Positions 1 to 8,182 of a stretch of 64,000 bases of DNA are shown here, piece after piece. The translations under genes and the position numbers were made by a program. The first letter of the stretch is position 1. Each line of letters starts with the position of its first letter. The notes beneath the pieces were generated by a model. It did no database searches. It had not been told where the DNA came from and saw only the letters and a list, made by a program, of their open reading frames with translations. Source of the stretch: Xenophilus sp003671765. Its GTDB lineage: Bacteria; Pseudomonadota; Gammaproteobacteria; Burkholderiales; Burkholderiaceae_C. Where the stretch lies: contig CP166702.1 in the NCBI GenBank assembly GCA_051414805.1, forward strand, positions 4,464,001-4,528,000. Reading direction: 5' to 3'.

Positions 1-446
1 TTCATGCCGCCCGACAGCTTGCCCGCCGGCCGCGCCAGGAAGGGCGACAGCCCGGTGCTGCGGGTGAGCGCGTCGATGCGCCGGCGCCGCTCGGCCGCGC
101 CGTGGCCGAACAGGCGGGCGAAGAACTGCAGGTTCTCTTCCACCGACAAGGTGGGGTAGAGATTCCTGCCCAGGCCCTGCGGCATGTAGGCGATGCGCGG
201 GCACACGGCCTGCCGGTGGCGCCGGTCCGCCATGTCGCCGCCGAGCACCTCGACCCGCCCCTGCTGGACGCGGCGTGCCCCCGCCACCAACGACAGCAGG
301 CTCGACTTGCCCACGCCGTCGGGCCCGATCAGCCCGACCATCCGACCGGCGGGCACCTCCAGTGCGACGCCGCGCAGGGCCTCGGTGCGGCCATAGCGCA
401 GCTGCAGCGACTGCAGGCGCACGACGGGCGAGGCGGCGGCGTTCAT
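1..446 (-). CDS. rbbA: Ribosome-associated ATPase/putative transporter RbbA, N-terminal part
   Basis: Partial gene running off the left edge; 148 codons are visible. It is the first ABC ATP-binding domain of an RbbA (YhiH)-type protein, in which two ATPase domains are followed by an ABC-2 membrane domain. Visible motifs are a Walker A with the unusual form GPDGVGKSS (about residues 42-50), the Q-loop segment YMPQGLGRNLYPTLSVEEN, which is highly characteristic of RbbA, and the start of the signature LSGGM at the edge. The ATG lies 12 bp beyond the stop of the HlyD gene, so the two are cotranscribed. The gene order outer-membrane factor, HlyD, RbbA matches the yhiI-yhiH arrangement of enterobacteria. 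RbbA has been described both as a ribosome-stimulated ATPase and as an export pump; the neighbours favour export. The substrate is unknown. Confidence 0.85.
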   Translation of the reverse strand, partial: MNAAASPVVRLQSLQLRYGRTEALRGVALEVPAGRMVGLIGPDGVGKSSLLSLVAGARRVQQGRVEVLGGDMADRRHRQAVCPRIAYMPQGLGRNLYPTLSVEENLQFFARLFGHGAAERRRRIDALTRSTGLSPFLARPAGKLSGGM

Positions 447-458
447 GCGAGGGAGGCG

Positions 459-1526
459 CTACTGCGGCAACTTCACGGCCAGCTGCGACGGCCACGGCGC
501 CTGGGGATCGACGCGCACCCAGGCCACGCCCGGCAGGCCGGTCTTGACCTGTGCCAGGTGCCTGTGCAACAGCTCGCGGTCGATCTGCGCCTTGACACGG
601 AACATGAGCTTCTGCCGCTCGCTGGCGGTCTCCACGGTCTTGGGCGTGAACTGCGCGGTGGCGGCCACGAAGGAGATGCGGGCCGGGACGACGAACTGCG
701 GCGCGGCGTCCAGCACGATGCGCGCCTCGCTGCCCAAGGCCACCCGCCCGGCCACCGTCTCGGGCAGGAAGAAGGTCATGTAGACGTCCGACAGGTCCAC
801 CAGGTTGAGCACCCGGCCCCCAGCCGCCAGCACCTCACCCGGCTGCGCCACGCGAAACTGCACGCGGCCGTCGCGCGGCGCCGTCAGCTGGCTGTCGGCG
901 ATGTCGGCCTCCACCCGGGCCAACGTGGCCTGCGCCGCCGTGACCGCCGATCGCGCGCCCACCAGCTGCGCCCGGGCCGCTTCCACGGCCGCCTGGGCGG
1001 CCGCCACCTGCGCCCGTGCGGCACCGGCGGCCGCCTGCATGTTGCGCACCCGCGCGCGGTCGTCGTCGGTTTCCTGCACAGAGGCCGCGCCTTCGGTCGA
1101 CAGCAGCTCCGAGCGGCGCAGGCGGCGCTGGGCGGCATCGACATCGCTGTCGCGCTGCACCACGACCGCCTGCGCGGCCTGGCGGTCGCTCTCGCGCATC
1201 GCCACCTGCGCGGCGCTGGCGGCCACGTTGGTGTGCGCCTGCTGCAGCCGGGCCTGCGCTTCCGCGCGCTGGGCCTCGAGCGCATCGACCTGCATGGTCG
1301 CGAGCAGTTCACCCGCCTGGACGAAAGCCCCCTCTTCGGCCCGGATGTCCTGCACGCGGCCGCCCAGCTTGGTGGCCACGTCGACCTCGGTGGCCTCGAT
1401 GCGGCCGTTGCCGCTGGCCAGGCCCTCGCCCGGCTCCTGCGGCTGCAGCCGCTGCCACATCGCCGTGCCCCCGGCGGCCAGCGCCAGCAGCGCCAGCACG
1501 GCCAGCCATCTCTTCTTCGGGTTCAT
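459..1526 (-). CDS. HlyD-family periplasmic adaptor of an efflux pump (YhiI-like)
   Basis: A 355-residue membrane-fusion protein that would link the inner-membrane RbbA-type ABC protein to the outer-membrane channel encoded just upstream. The N-terminus has one transmembrane anchor (about residues 7-24, Ala/Leu-rich after a KKRW start). A biotinyl-lipoyl-like half domain follows (about 40-75), then a long Ala/Arg/Gln-rich alpha-helical hairpin (about 75-200) typical of HlyD proteins, the second lipoyl half (about 205-240) and a beta-barrel with the segment DLSDVYMTFFLPE. Length and order are normal for the family. It sits 21 bp downstream of the outer-membrane factor gene and 12 bp before rbbA, in one operon headed by phaC. 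Confidence 0.88.
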   Translation of the reverse strand: MNPKKRWLAVLALLALAAGGTAMWQRLQPQEPGEGLASGNGRIEATEVDVATKLGGRVQDIRAEEGAFVQAGELLATMQVDALEAQRAEAQARLQQAHTNVAASAAQVAMRESDRQAAQAVVVQRDSDVDAAQRRLRRSELLSTEGAASVQETDDDRARVRNMQAAAGAARAQVAAAQAAVEAARAQLVGARSAVTAAQATLARVEADIADSQLTAPRDGRVQFRVAQPGEVLAAGGRVLNLVDLSDVYMTFFLPETVAGRVALGSEARIVLDAAPQFVVPARISFVAATAQFTPKTVETASERQKLMFRVKAQIDRELLHRHLAQVKTGLPGVAWVRVDPQAPWPSQLAVKLPQ

Positions 1527-1547
1527 CGCAACGGCCTCGTGGATCGA

Positions 1548-2999
1548 TCAGGGATGTGGAAGCGCTGCCGACACGGACTGCACGCGCGATCCGCCGCCCA
1601 GTGCGATGTACAGCGCCACCTGCGACGACAGCAGCGCACGCTGCGTCTGCACGCGCTGCTGCTCGGCCGCCAGCAGGTCGCGCTGCGCGTCCAGCACCTC
1701 CAGGAAGGTGGCCGAGCCGGCGTCGTAGCGCAGCCGCGCCAGCCGCGCGCGCTCGGCCTGCGCGGCCAGGGCCGCGCGCTGCACCACCAGCTGGTCGGCC
1801 AGCCAGCGTCGGGCGCCCAGCGCATCGGCCACGTCCCGGAAGGCGGACTGGATGGCTTTCTCGTAGGCGGCCACTGCCATGTCGCGGCGCAGCTCGGCCA
1901 CGTCCAGGCTGCCGCGCAGGCGGCCCGCGGTGAAGAGGGGCAGCGACACGCTCGGGGCGAAAGACCAGGCACGGCTGCCGGCGTGGAACAGGTGGTCCAG
2001 CTCGGCGCTGGCCGTGCCCAGGCTGCCGGTCAGCGTGATGCGCGGGAAGAAGGCGGCGCGTGCGGCACCGATGCTGGCATTGGCCGCCCGCAGCTGGTGC
2101 TCGGCCGCGGCGATGTCCGGCCGGTCGGCCAGCAGGCTCGAAGGCAGGCCGGTGGCGACCGGCAACACCACCCGCTCGGGCAGACGGGGCGCCGGTGGAG
2201 CCTCGGCGATCCCGGTCGGCACCGGCGCGCCCGCCAGCAGCGCCAGCACATTCGCCTGCTGAGCCCGCTGCTGGGCCAGCTGTGTGCCCAGCGCACGCGC
2301 CTGCTCTGCCAGCACGCGCACCTGGGCCAGATCCAGACGGGAGGTGGCCCCCACCTCGACACGGCGCGTGAAGATACGCAGCGACTCGTCGCGGCTGTCG
2401 ATGGCCGCGCGCGCGAGCAGCAGACGCTCGTCCAGCTCCCGCAGGGCCAGCCACCCCTGCGCCACCTGGCCGACGAGCGACAGCGAGGCCGCGCGCCATG
2501 CGTCGGCACTGGCCATCTCGCTCTGCAGGGCAGCGTCATCCAGGCTGCGCACGCGACCCCAGAAGTCCAGCTCCCAGTCGGCCAGGCCCACGCCGAAACG
2601 GTATTGGCTGCTCACGATCGGCTCGCCGCTCACGTTCAGGTCGCCGGGCACGCGCGCGCGCTGCGCGTCCATCGACGCGCCCACCGTGGGCCAGGCCTCC
2701 GCGCCCTGGATGCGGCGCTGCGCCTGCGCCTCCTGCACCCGCAGGGCCGCGGCACGCAGGTCCCGGTTGTTGGCCAGCGACAGCGCGATCAGTGCCTGCA
2801 GCTGCGGGTCGGGGAAGGCATCGCTCCAGGCGAGCCCGGCCGCCGCCGCCGCGGGCTCCGTCGCCGCATCGGCGAGCGGAAACTGCGCCGCCACCGGCGG
2901 CTCGGGCAGCGCCAGCGGCGGCGCCATCGATGCGCAGCCGGCGAGCATCAGCACCGGCCCCAGCAGGCCGACCGCTCGCGAGGACGTGCGGGGCCGCAC
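1548..2999 (-). CDS. NodT-family outer-membrane efflux lipoprotein (TolC-like)
   Basis: Outer-membrane channel component of the tripartite exporter. I chose the GTG at 2999 as start, 4 bp after the stop of the upstream reductase gene; it gives 483 residues. This start places a clean lipoprotein signal (GLLGPVLMLAGC, Cys about residue 21) at the N-terminus, whereas the longer open frame from 3095 begins inside the upstream gene. Two OEP repeats are visible, each with long helices rich in A, R, Q and L, including the family segment SLANNRDLRAAALRVQEAQ and the second-repeat segment RPDIAAAEHQLRAANASIGAARAAFFP. Length matches NodT/OprM-type factors. It is followed by the HlyD and RbbA genes. Confidence 0.88.
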   Translation of the reverse strand: MRPRTSSRAVGLLGPVLMLAGCASMAPPLALPEPPVAAQFPLADAATEPAAAAAGLAWSDAFPDPQLQALIALSLANNRDLRAAALRVQEAQAQRRIQGAEAWPTVGASMDAQRARVPGDLNVSGEPIVSSQYRFGVGLADWELDFWGRVRSLDDAALQSEMASADAWRAASLSLVGQVAQGWLALRELDERLLLARAAIDSRDESLRIFTRRVEVGATSRLDLAQVRVLAEQARALGTQLAQQRAQQANVLALLAGAPVPTGIAEAPPAPRLPERVVLPVATGLPSSLLADRPDIAAAEHQLRAANASIGAARAAFFPRITLTGSLGTASAELDHLFHAGSRAWSFAPSVSLPLFTAGRLRGSLDVAELRRDMAVAAYEKAIQSAFRDVADALGARRWLADQLVVQRAALAAQAERARLARLRYDAGSATFLEVLDAQRDLLAAEQQRVQTQRALLSSQVALYIALGGGSRVQSVSAALPHP

Positions 3000-3003
3000 G
3001 GGC

Positions 3004-3774
3004 TCATCCCAGGATATGGAAGCCCGCATCCACATACAGGGTGTTGCCCGTGATGGCGCGCGACGCATCGCTGGCCAGGAAGGCGCACAGGGCACCGACC
3101 TCGTCGATGTCCACCAGCCGCCGCAGGGGTGCGCGCTGGCGTGCGCCCTCGAGCAGCGCGTCGAAGTTCGGGATGCCCGAAGCTGCGCGCGTGGCCAGCG
3201 GGCCGGGCGACACCGCGTTGACGCGGATGCCGCGGGGGCCCAGTTCCGCCGCCAGGTACCGCGTGCTGGCCTCCAGTGCAGCCTTCACCGGGCCCATGAG
3301 CCCGTAGTCGGGAATGACTTCCTCCGCGCCCACGTAGCTCATGGTCATCAGGCTGCCGCCAGCGTTCATCAGCGGTTCGGCCAGGTGTGCCATGCGCGCG
3401 AAGGAATGGCAGGAGATGTCCATGGCCCGCGCGAAGCCCTCGCGCGAGGAATCGACCACGCGGCCGTGCAGGTCGCTCCTGGGCGCGAAAGCGATGGAGT
3501 GCAGCGCGAAGTCCAGCCGGCCCCATTGCGCGGTGATGGCGTCGAACAGTGCCTCCAGCTGGCCGGGTTGCTCCACGTCCAGCGGCAGGGTGATCGGACA
3601 GTCCAGCTGCCGTGCCAGCGGTTCGACGTAGGGGCGCGCCTTGTCGTTGAACCAGGTGACGGCGAGCTCGGCGCCCGCAGCATGAAAGGCGCGCGCGCAG
3701 CCCCAGGCGATGCTGTGTTCGTTGGCGATGCCGATCACCAGGCCCTTGCGGCCGGACAGGGAATACGGGTCCAC
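3004..3774 (-). CDS. fabI: Enoyl-[acyl-carrier-protein] reductase, FabI type
   Basis: NADH-dependent short-chain reductase that would reduce trans-2-enoyl-ACP in fatty-acid synthesis. The GTG at 3774 lies one base beyond the phaC stop, giving 256 residues. The N-terminal motif GLVIGIANEHSIAWG is the FabI nucleotide-binding signature rather than the generic SDR TGxxxGxG. Tyr147, Tyr157 and Lys164 (MSYVGAEEV and DYGLMGPVKAALE) fall at the FabI catalytic positions. The product is complete at the C-terminus (ITGNTLYVDAGFHILG). Its place inside a phaC-efflux operon suggests a secondary, condition-specific FabI rather than the housekeeping enzyme; that is inference. A start further upstream would overlap phaC. 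Confidence 0.88.
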   Translation of the reverse strand: MDPYSLSGRKGLVIGIANEHSIAWGCARAFHAAGAELAVTWFNDKARPYVEPLARQLDCPITLPLDVEQPGQLEALFDAITAQWGRLDFALHSIAFAPRSDLHGRVVDSSREGFARAMDISCHSFARMAHLAEPLMNAGGSLMTMSYVGAEEVIPDYGLMGPVKAALEASTRYLAAELGPRGIRVNAVSPGPLATRAASGIPNFDALLEGARQRAPLRRLVDIDEVGALCAFLASDASRAITGNTLYVDAGFHILG

Positions 3775-3775
3775 G

Positions 3776-5500
3776 TCACTTCTCCAGCACATACTGGCCC
3801 GGCGCATCGGCGAGGGCCGGACCCATGCGCGGCGGCTTCACCCGCGCGCCGGAGTGCGCCGCCAGCCACTGCTGCCAGGCCGGCCACCATGAACCCGCAT
3901 GTTCGGGCGCCTGTGCGAGCCATTCGTCGGGCGCCAGGTACGGACCGTCGGCGGGACGCGTGAGCAGGCGATAGCGGCGGTGCGATTCGGGCCCCGGCGG
4001 GTTGACGATCCCGGCGTTGTGCCCGCCGCTGGTCAGCGCGAAGGTGATCTCGGCCGGGCTCAGGAAGTGCAGCTTGTGCACCGAGCGCCAGGGCGCCACG
4101 TGGTCCGTCAGCGTGCCCACCATGAAGGTCGGCAGGCGCAGGCTGCCCAGCGTGACGGGACGGCCGCCGACCGGAAAGCGGCCCTCGCTCAGATCGTCGT
4201 CGAGGAACAGGCGGCGCAGGTACTCCGAGTGCATGCGCGCCGGCATGCGGGTGGCGTCGGCGTTCCAGGCCATCAGGTCGTTCAGCGGCGCACGCTCACC
4301 CAGCAGGTATTCGCCGACCATGCGCGACCACAGCAGGTCGTAGCTGCGCAGCATGCTGAAGGCGCCGGCCATCTGCTGCGCGGTGAGGTAGCCGGTCTCG
4401 TGCATCTGCGCTTCCAGCAGGCTGAGCTGGCTCTCGTCGATGAACAGGCCCAGTTCGCCCGGCTCTGAGAAGTCGGTCTGCGCCGCGAAGTAGGTGGTGG
4501 TCGCCAGCCGGGCGTCGCCGTCGCGCGCCATGGCCGCCGCGCCGATCGCCAGCAGCGTGCCGCCCAGGCAGTAGCCCGCGGCGTGCACCTTGCGGCTGGG
4601 GCACAGGGCGTTCACCGCGTCGAGCGCCGCGTGCAGACCAAGCGTGAGGTAGTCCTCCATGCCCATGTTGCGTTCGGCGCCGCCCGGGTTCTTCCACGAG
4701 ATGCAGAACACGGTGTGGCCCTGCTCGACGAGGTACCTCACCAGCGAGTTCCGCGCGGACAGGTCGAGGATGTAGTACTTCATGATCCAGGCCGGAACGA
4801 TGAGCACCGGCTCCGGGTACACGGTGGCCGTGGCCGGCGCGTACTGGATCAGTTCGACGAGCGCATTGCGCAGCACCACCTTGCCCGGGGTGACGGCCAG
4901 CGTCTGGCCGACGCGGTAGGCCTCGCTGCCCACAGGCGCCGCCTCGCTGGCCAGGTGATGCAGGTCCTCGGCCCAATGCCACAGGCCACGCCACAGGTTG
5001 GCGCCGCCCTCCTGCGCCGTGCGTGCCACCACCCGGGGGTTGGTCCAGGGCAGGTTGCCGGGCGAGAACATGTCGAGCCACTGGCGGGCGCCGAAGGCCA
5101 CCAGGTCCTGATGGTGCTTCTCCACGCCGAACACGTCGTGGGTGGCGGCGTCCCACCAGCGCTCGGTCGCCAGGAAGCTTCGCTGCCAAAGGCAGAAGGG
5201 CCACCGCTGCCACTCGGGCGCCGCGAAGCGCCGGTCATCCGGCGGCGGGGGCGCGGCGCTGCCGGGCGCAAACAGCCGCGCCGCGGCGTCGTACGCCAGC
5301 TGCCGCTGCAGGCGCAGCGCCAGTTGCGCCAGCTGCAGGCGCTTGCCCGGCGACACGGCCAGGTGCACCGCCCAGTCGACCGCGGCCAGCAGCGCGGCCG
5401 CTGGCGACAGCCCGCCGGTGGCCCGGGCCAGCGCGGCACGCACCTCCAGGTCGTAGGGCGTGGTATGCGACAGGTCCGGTGGGCAGGCGCCGTGCGTCAT
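3776..5500 (-). CDS. phaC: Class I poly(3-hydroxyalkanoate) synthase
   Basis: Polymerises 3-hydroxyacyl-CoA into polyhydroxyalkanoate at the granule surface. The ATG at 5500 gives 574 residues, normal for class I; the frame is open further upstream but without family similarity. The PhaC N-terminal domain (about 70-240) precedes an alpha/beta-hydrolase domain carrying the lipase-like box GYCLGG with nucleophile Cys311, the acid in LTDHVAPW and the histidine in GGHNAGIVNPPG. All catalytic residues are present. It is the first gene of an operon with fabI, a NodT factor, HlyD and RbbA. An FNR/ANR-like box (5591-5604) lies about 97 bp before the start codon, suggesting induction at low oxygen. 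No phaA or phaB gene is nearby. Confidence 0.93.
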   Translation of the reverse strand: MTHGACPPDLSHTTPYDLEVRAALARATGGLSPAAALLAAVDWAVHLAVSPGKRLQLAQLALRLQRQLAYDAAARLFAPGSAAPPPPDDRRFAAPEWQRWPFCLWQRSFLATERWWDAATHDVFGVEKHHQDLVAFGARQWLDMFSPGNLPWTNPRVVARTAQEGGANLWRGLWHWAEDLHHLASEAAPVGSEAYRVGQTLAVTPGKVVLRNALVELIQYAPATATVYPEPVLIVPAWIMKYYILDLSARNSLVRYLVEQGHTVFCISWKNPGGAERNMGMEDYLTLGLHAALDAVNALCPSRKVHAAGYCLGGTLLAIGAAAMARDGDARLATTTYFAAQTDFSEPGELGLFIDESQLSLLEAQMHETGYLTAQQMAGAFSMLRSYDLLWSRMVGEYLLGERAPLNDLMAWNADATRMPARMHSEYLRRLFLDDDLSEGRFPVGGRPVTLGSLRLPTFMVGTLTDHVAPWRSVHKLHFLSPAEITFALTSGGHNAGIVNPPGPESHRRYRLLTRPADGPYLAPDEWLAQAPEHAGSWWPAWQQWLAAHSGARVKPPRMGPALADAPGQYVLEK

Positions 5501-5590
5501 GGCTGGATCGACGAAAGAACAGGGATGAGCGACCAGCGGCAACGATAGGTGGTGATCGGGCAGGTCGCGACGTCGGGCCCGGACCAACCA

Positions 5591-5604
5591 TTGATCTGCG
5601 TCAA
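5591..5604 (-). promoter_or_regulatory. FNR/ANR-like box upstream of phaC
   Basis: Read on the minus strand the site is TTGAC-GCAG-ATCAA, one base away from the canonical FNR/ANR palindrome TTGAT-N4-ATCAA. It lies in the 165-bp adhP-phaC gap. A possible -10 (TATCGT, 5547-5542) would put the centre of the box near -62, a class I activator position. The box itself is seen directly; the promoter is inference. Confidence 0.7.
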
Positions 5605-5665
5605 GGGCGGTCCACTGCGCCAGTTGCCTCGCAGGCGCAGGCATCTGCGGCGCACGGCGCCAGGA

Positions 5666-6694
5666 TCAGGCGTCCTGCGCCATCCGCATCACGACGCGGC
5701 CGTCGATGTTTCCTGTGCGCATCCGGTCGAAGATGCCGTTGATGTCCTCCAGACGGCCTTCGGAGCAAGTCGCGCGAACCTTGCCTTCGCCTGCGAAATC
5801 GAGTGCCTCGCGCAGGTCCTGGCGCGTCCCGACGATGGAGCCGCGCACGGTCTTCGCATTGAGGACGACGTCGAAGATCGGAAGGTCGAAATCACCGGGA
5901 GGCAGGCCGACCATGGACATGATGCCGCGCTTGCGAAGCATGCCCAGCGCCTGTGAGAAGGCTTGGCGCGACACGGCGGTCACCAGCACGCCATGGGCCC
6001 CGCCCACGGTCCTGTGCAGCTCAGCTGCCGGGTCCTGTCGGCCGTCGATGACCAGGTCGGCGCCCATCTCCCTGGCCAGGCGCAGCTTGGCCTGATCGAC
6101 ATCGATCGCCGCGACGTGGTATCCCATGGCCTTCGCGTACTGGATCGCCAGATGGCCCAGGCCGCCGATGCCCGAGATCGCGACCCAGTCGCCGGCCTTG
6201 CGCTCCAGGACCTTGAGCCCCTTGTACACGGTCACGCCGGCACAGAGGATAGGAGCGATGTCGACGAACCCGATCTGTGCGGGCAGCAGGCCCACGTAGC
6301 GGGGGTCGGCCAGCACGTATTCGGCATAGCTGCCGTTGACCGTGTAGCCGGTCATCTGCTGGTGGTCGCACAGCGTCTCCCAGCCCGTCAGGCAATGTTC
6401 GCAGCCTCCGCAGGCCGTGTGCAGCCATGGCACGCCGACGCGGTCGCCTTCGCGGACGCCCTCGACCCCGGCCCCGACGGCTGCGACGTGCCCCACACCT
6501 TCGTGGCCGGGAACGAAGGGGAGCTGTGGTTTCACCGGCCAGTCGCCGTTCGCGGCGTGAAGGTCGGTGTGGCAGACGCCGCAGGCGGCGACCTTGACCA
6601 GGATCTGCCCGCGGCCGACGTCCGGCACAGGCATTTCCTCGATGCTCAGAGGGTGTCCGAACTGGCGGACGACAGCGGCTTTCATGGTGGGCAT
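5666..6694 (-). CDS. adhP: Zinc-dependent alcohol dehydrogenase AdhP
   Basis: NAD-dependent, propanol-preferring medium-chain alcohol dehydrogenase of 342 residues. Catalytic zinc ligands are visible at Cys41 (CGVCHTDLH) and His64 (PGHEGVG). The structural zinc lobe has four cysteines (CGGCEHC...ETLC, about 95-110). The Rossmann motif GIGGLGHLA is near residue 175. The start at 6694 has a strong ribosome-binding site (GAGGAG, 7 bp away). It would interconvert ethanol and acetaldehyde or similar pairs, for example as a redox valve under oxygen limitation. The promoter carries an FNR/ANR-like box with class II spacing (6797-6810). AdhP-type enzymes are recurrent members of ANR-controlled clusters. 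Confidence 0.92.
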   Translation of the reverse strand: MPTMKAAVVRQFGHPLSIEEMPVPDVGRGQILVKVAACGVCHTDLHAANGDWPVKPQLPFVPGHEGVGHVAAVGAGVEGVREGDRVGVPWLHTACGGCEHCLTGWETLCDHQQMTGYTVNGSYAEYVLADPRYVGLLPAQIGFVDIAPILCAGVTVYKGLKVLERKAGDWVAISGIGGLGHLAIQYAKAMGYHVAAIDVDQAKLRLAREMGADLVIDGRQDPAAELHRTVGGAHGVLVTAVSRQAFSQALGMLRKRGIMSMVGLPPGDFDLPIFDVVLNAKTVRGSIVGTRQDLREALDFAGEGKVRATCSEGRLEDINGIFDRMRTGNIDGRVVMRMAQDA

Positions 6695-6796
6695 GGTGTG
6701 CTCCTCGGAAGGGAATCAGGCAGGGGGACCGACCCGGCGCGAGCTCCGAAGAGGCGCTGGACCGTCACAGTATTTGCCCGTGCCCCCGGCTGCCGA

Positions 6797-6810
6797 TTGA
6801 CGCAGCGCAA
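6797..6810 (-). promoter_or_regulatory. FNR/ANR-like box with class II spacing, adhP promoter
   Basis: The minus-strand sequence is TTGCG-CTGC-GTCAA. A -10-like hexamer AATACT occupies 6774-6769, and its first base is 29.5 bp from the centre of the box. That is the spacing expected when an FNR/CRP dimer sits at -41.5. The predicted transcript start is near 6762, giving a leader of about 68 nt to adhP. Confidence 0.65.
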
Positions 6811-6862
6811 GTTCGGGGGGCGCGCGCGCGGGTGGGGGCGGCTCGCCGCGTCGAGTGCTCAT

Positions 6863-6876
6863 TTGCGCCAGCGCAA
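6863..6876 (+). promoter_or_regulatory. Symmetric FNR/CRP-type box upstream of the small ORF and E1 operon
   Basis: TTGCG-CCAG-CGCAA is a perfect inverted repeat with the FNR/CRP layout but a CG instead of AT core. A -10-like TGCAAT at 6899-6904 starts 29.5 bp from the centre, again the class II geometry. The predicted transcript start, about 6911, coincides with the ATG of the small ORF that follows. Confidence 0.6.
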
Positions 6877-6910
6877 GCGCGCCACCATCCGCCGGGCGTG
6901 CAATCGCCAC

Positions 6911-7183
6911 ATGCCCTGGACGCCCGAACGCTACCCGGCCTCGATGCGCAACCTGCCCGAACCCGTGCTTCGGAAGGCGATCGAGATCGCGAACGCGTTG
7001 CTGCGCCAGGGGATCGAAGAAGGCAAGGCCATCCGCATCGCGACTGCGGGCGCTCGCCGCTGGTCTCGCGCCGCCAAGGCCCGGAGGCTTGACGGCCAAC
7101 GCAGCGATGTCCTCTTCGCGTCGATACAAGGGCCAACCCCGCCGGCCGCCGCAGGGGCGACGGCCAGCCGCCGACGGCCATGA
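6911..7183 (+). CDS. Small conserved protein, MPWTPERYP family, unknown function
   Basis: A 90-residue ORF. Its first 55 residues (start MPWTPERYPASMRNLPEPV, then KAIEIANALLRQGIEEGKAI) look like a small family of uncharacterised bacterial proteins with an N-terminal WTPxxYPxSM block and a single amphipathic helix pair; I recognise the pattern but no function is known to me. The C-terminal 35 residues are Arg/Pro-rich and less convincing. No ribosome-binding site precedes the ATG, and the predicted transcript start falls on it, so translation could be leaderless. It ends 19 bp before the E1-alpha gene and would share its promoter. Start choice rests on the family-like first residues. Confidence 0.6.
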   Translation: MPWTPERYPASMRNLPEPVLRKAIEIANALLRQGIEEGKAIRIATAGARRWSRAAKARRLDGQRSDVLFASIQGPTPPAAAGATASRRRP

Positions 7184-7202
7184 CGGAGACAAGGAGCCGA
7201 CC

Positions 7203-8171
7203 ATGCAGATGAGCAGTGAGCAACTCGGGAGTGCGTATCGAGCGATGTCCACGATCCGCGAGTTCGAGGAGCGCGTTCACCAGGAGTTCGCGACCGGCCA
7301 GATCCCGGGCTTCGTACACCTGTATGCGGGCGAAGAAGCCTCGGCGGTCGGCGTCTGCCTGCAATTGACGGAGCGCGACTTCATTGCCAGCACGCACCGC
7401 GGGCACGGGCATGCCATCGCCAAGGGATGCGATGTGACGGGAATGATGAAAGAGATCTTCGGGCGCCAGGGCGGCCTGTGCAAGGGCAAGGGTGGCTCGA
7501 TGCACATTGCCGATATTTCCAAGGGCATGCTCGGCGCCAACGGCATCGTCGGCGGCGGGCCGCCACTGGTCTGCGGCGCGGCGCTCGCTGCGAAGGTCAG
7601 GCGTACCCATGACGTCGCGGTGGCGTTCTTCGGCGACGGCGGCTTCAACCAGGGCACGACGCTCGAGTCCATGAACCTTGCGGCCGTCTATTCGCTGCCG
7701 GTGTTCTTCGTGCTCGAGGACAACGGCTATGCCGAAAGCACTGCCAGCGCATGGTCGATCGGGGGACACAACCCGGTCCGACGGGCAGAAGGCTTCGGAA
7801 TCCCTGGCAACCGCGTCGACGGACACGACTTCTTTGCCGTCTACCGCGCGGCCAAGGAAGCCGTGGACCGCATGCGCGCCGGCGGCGGCCCGCAGTTCCT
7901 GCATGTCGAGTTCACGCGCTACTACGGGCACTTCGAAGGCGATCAGATGACCTACCGCCCGCCCGGTGAGGTCGCCGAGGAGCGCAACTTCCTGGACTGC
8001 CTGAAGTTCATGCGCGCCCGGCTGATCAGTTCGGGGCTCGTGCCCGCAGCCGACCTCGACGAAATCGAGGCCGAGGTGCACGGCGCGATCGAGACGGCGC
8101 TGCGCGACGCCAAGAGCGCGCCTTCGCCAGACGCCGCGGACCTGCTGACCGACGTGTACAAGACCTACTGA
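7203..8171 (+). CDS. Thiamine-diphosphate 2-oxoacid/acetoin dehydrogenase E1, alpha subunit
   Basis: A 322-residue E1-alpha chain of the pyruvate/acetoin dehydrogenase (AcoA-like) family. The start ATG at 7203 has an AAGGAG site. The ThDP-Mg binding motif GDGGFNQGTTLESMNLA (about residues 145-162), the phosphorylation-loop region and the segment STHRGHGHAIAKG are all present. With the next gene it would form an alpha2beta2 decarboxylase acting on pyruvate, acetoin or a branched 2-oxoacid; sequence alone does not settle the substrate. It leads a five-gene cluster (E1-alpha, E1-beta, lipoyl domain, DUF6506 protein, E2 core). No E3 (dihydrolipoamide dehydrogenase) is present, so a shared E3 from elsewhere is implied. 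Confidence 0.9.
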   Translation: MQMSSEQLGSAYRAMSTIREFEERVHQEFATGQIPGFVHLYAGEEASAVGVCLQLTERDFIASTHRGHGHAIAKGCDVTGMMKEIFGRQGGLCKGKGGSMHIADISKGMLGANGIVGGGPPLVCGAALAAKVRRTHDVAVAFFGDGGFNQGTTLESMNLAAVYSLPVFFVLEDNGYAESTASAWSIGGHNPVRRAEGFGIPGNRVDGHDFFAVYRAAKEAVDRMRAGGGPQFLHVEFTRYYGHFEGDQMTYRPPGEVAEERNFLDCLKFMRARLISSGLVPAADLDEIEAEVHGAIETALRDAKSAPSPDAADLLTDVYKTY

Positions 8172-8182
8172 AGGAGACGGCC

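Noticed and set aside
102..3053. A plus-strand frame of 983 codons opposite the efflux genes
   Set aside because: His/Arg/Gln/Ala-rich composition and no motif; it is antisense to three convincing genes and is a by-product of high GC content. The same holds for other long antisense frames, for example opposite the P-type ATPase (14880-17786) and phaC (4583-5548).
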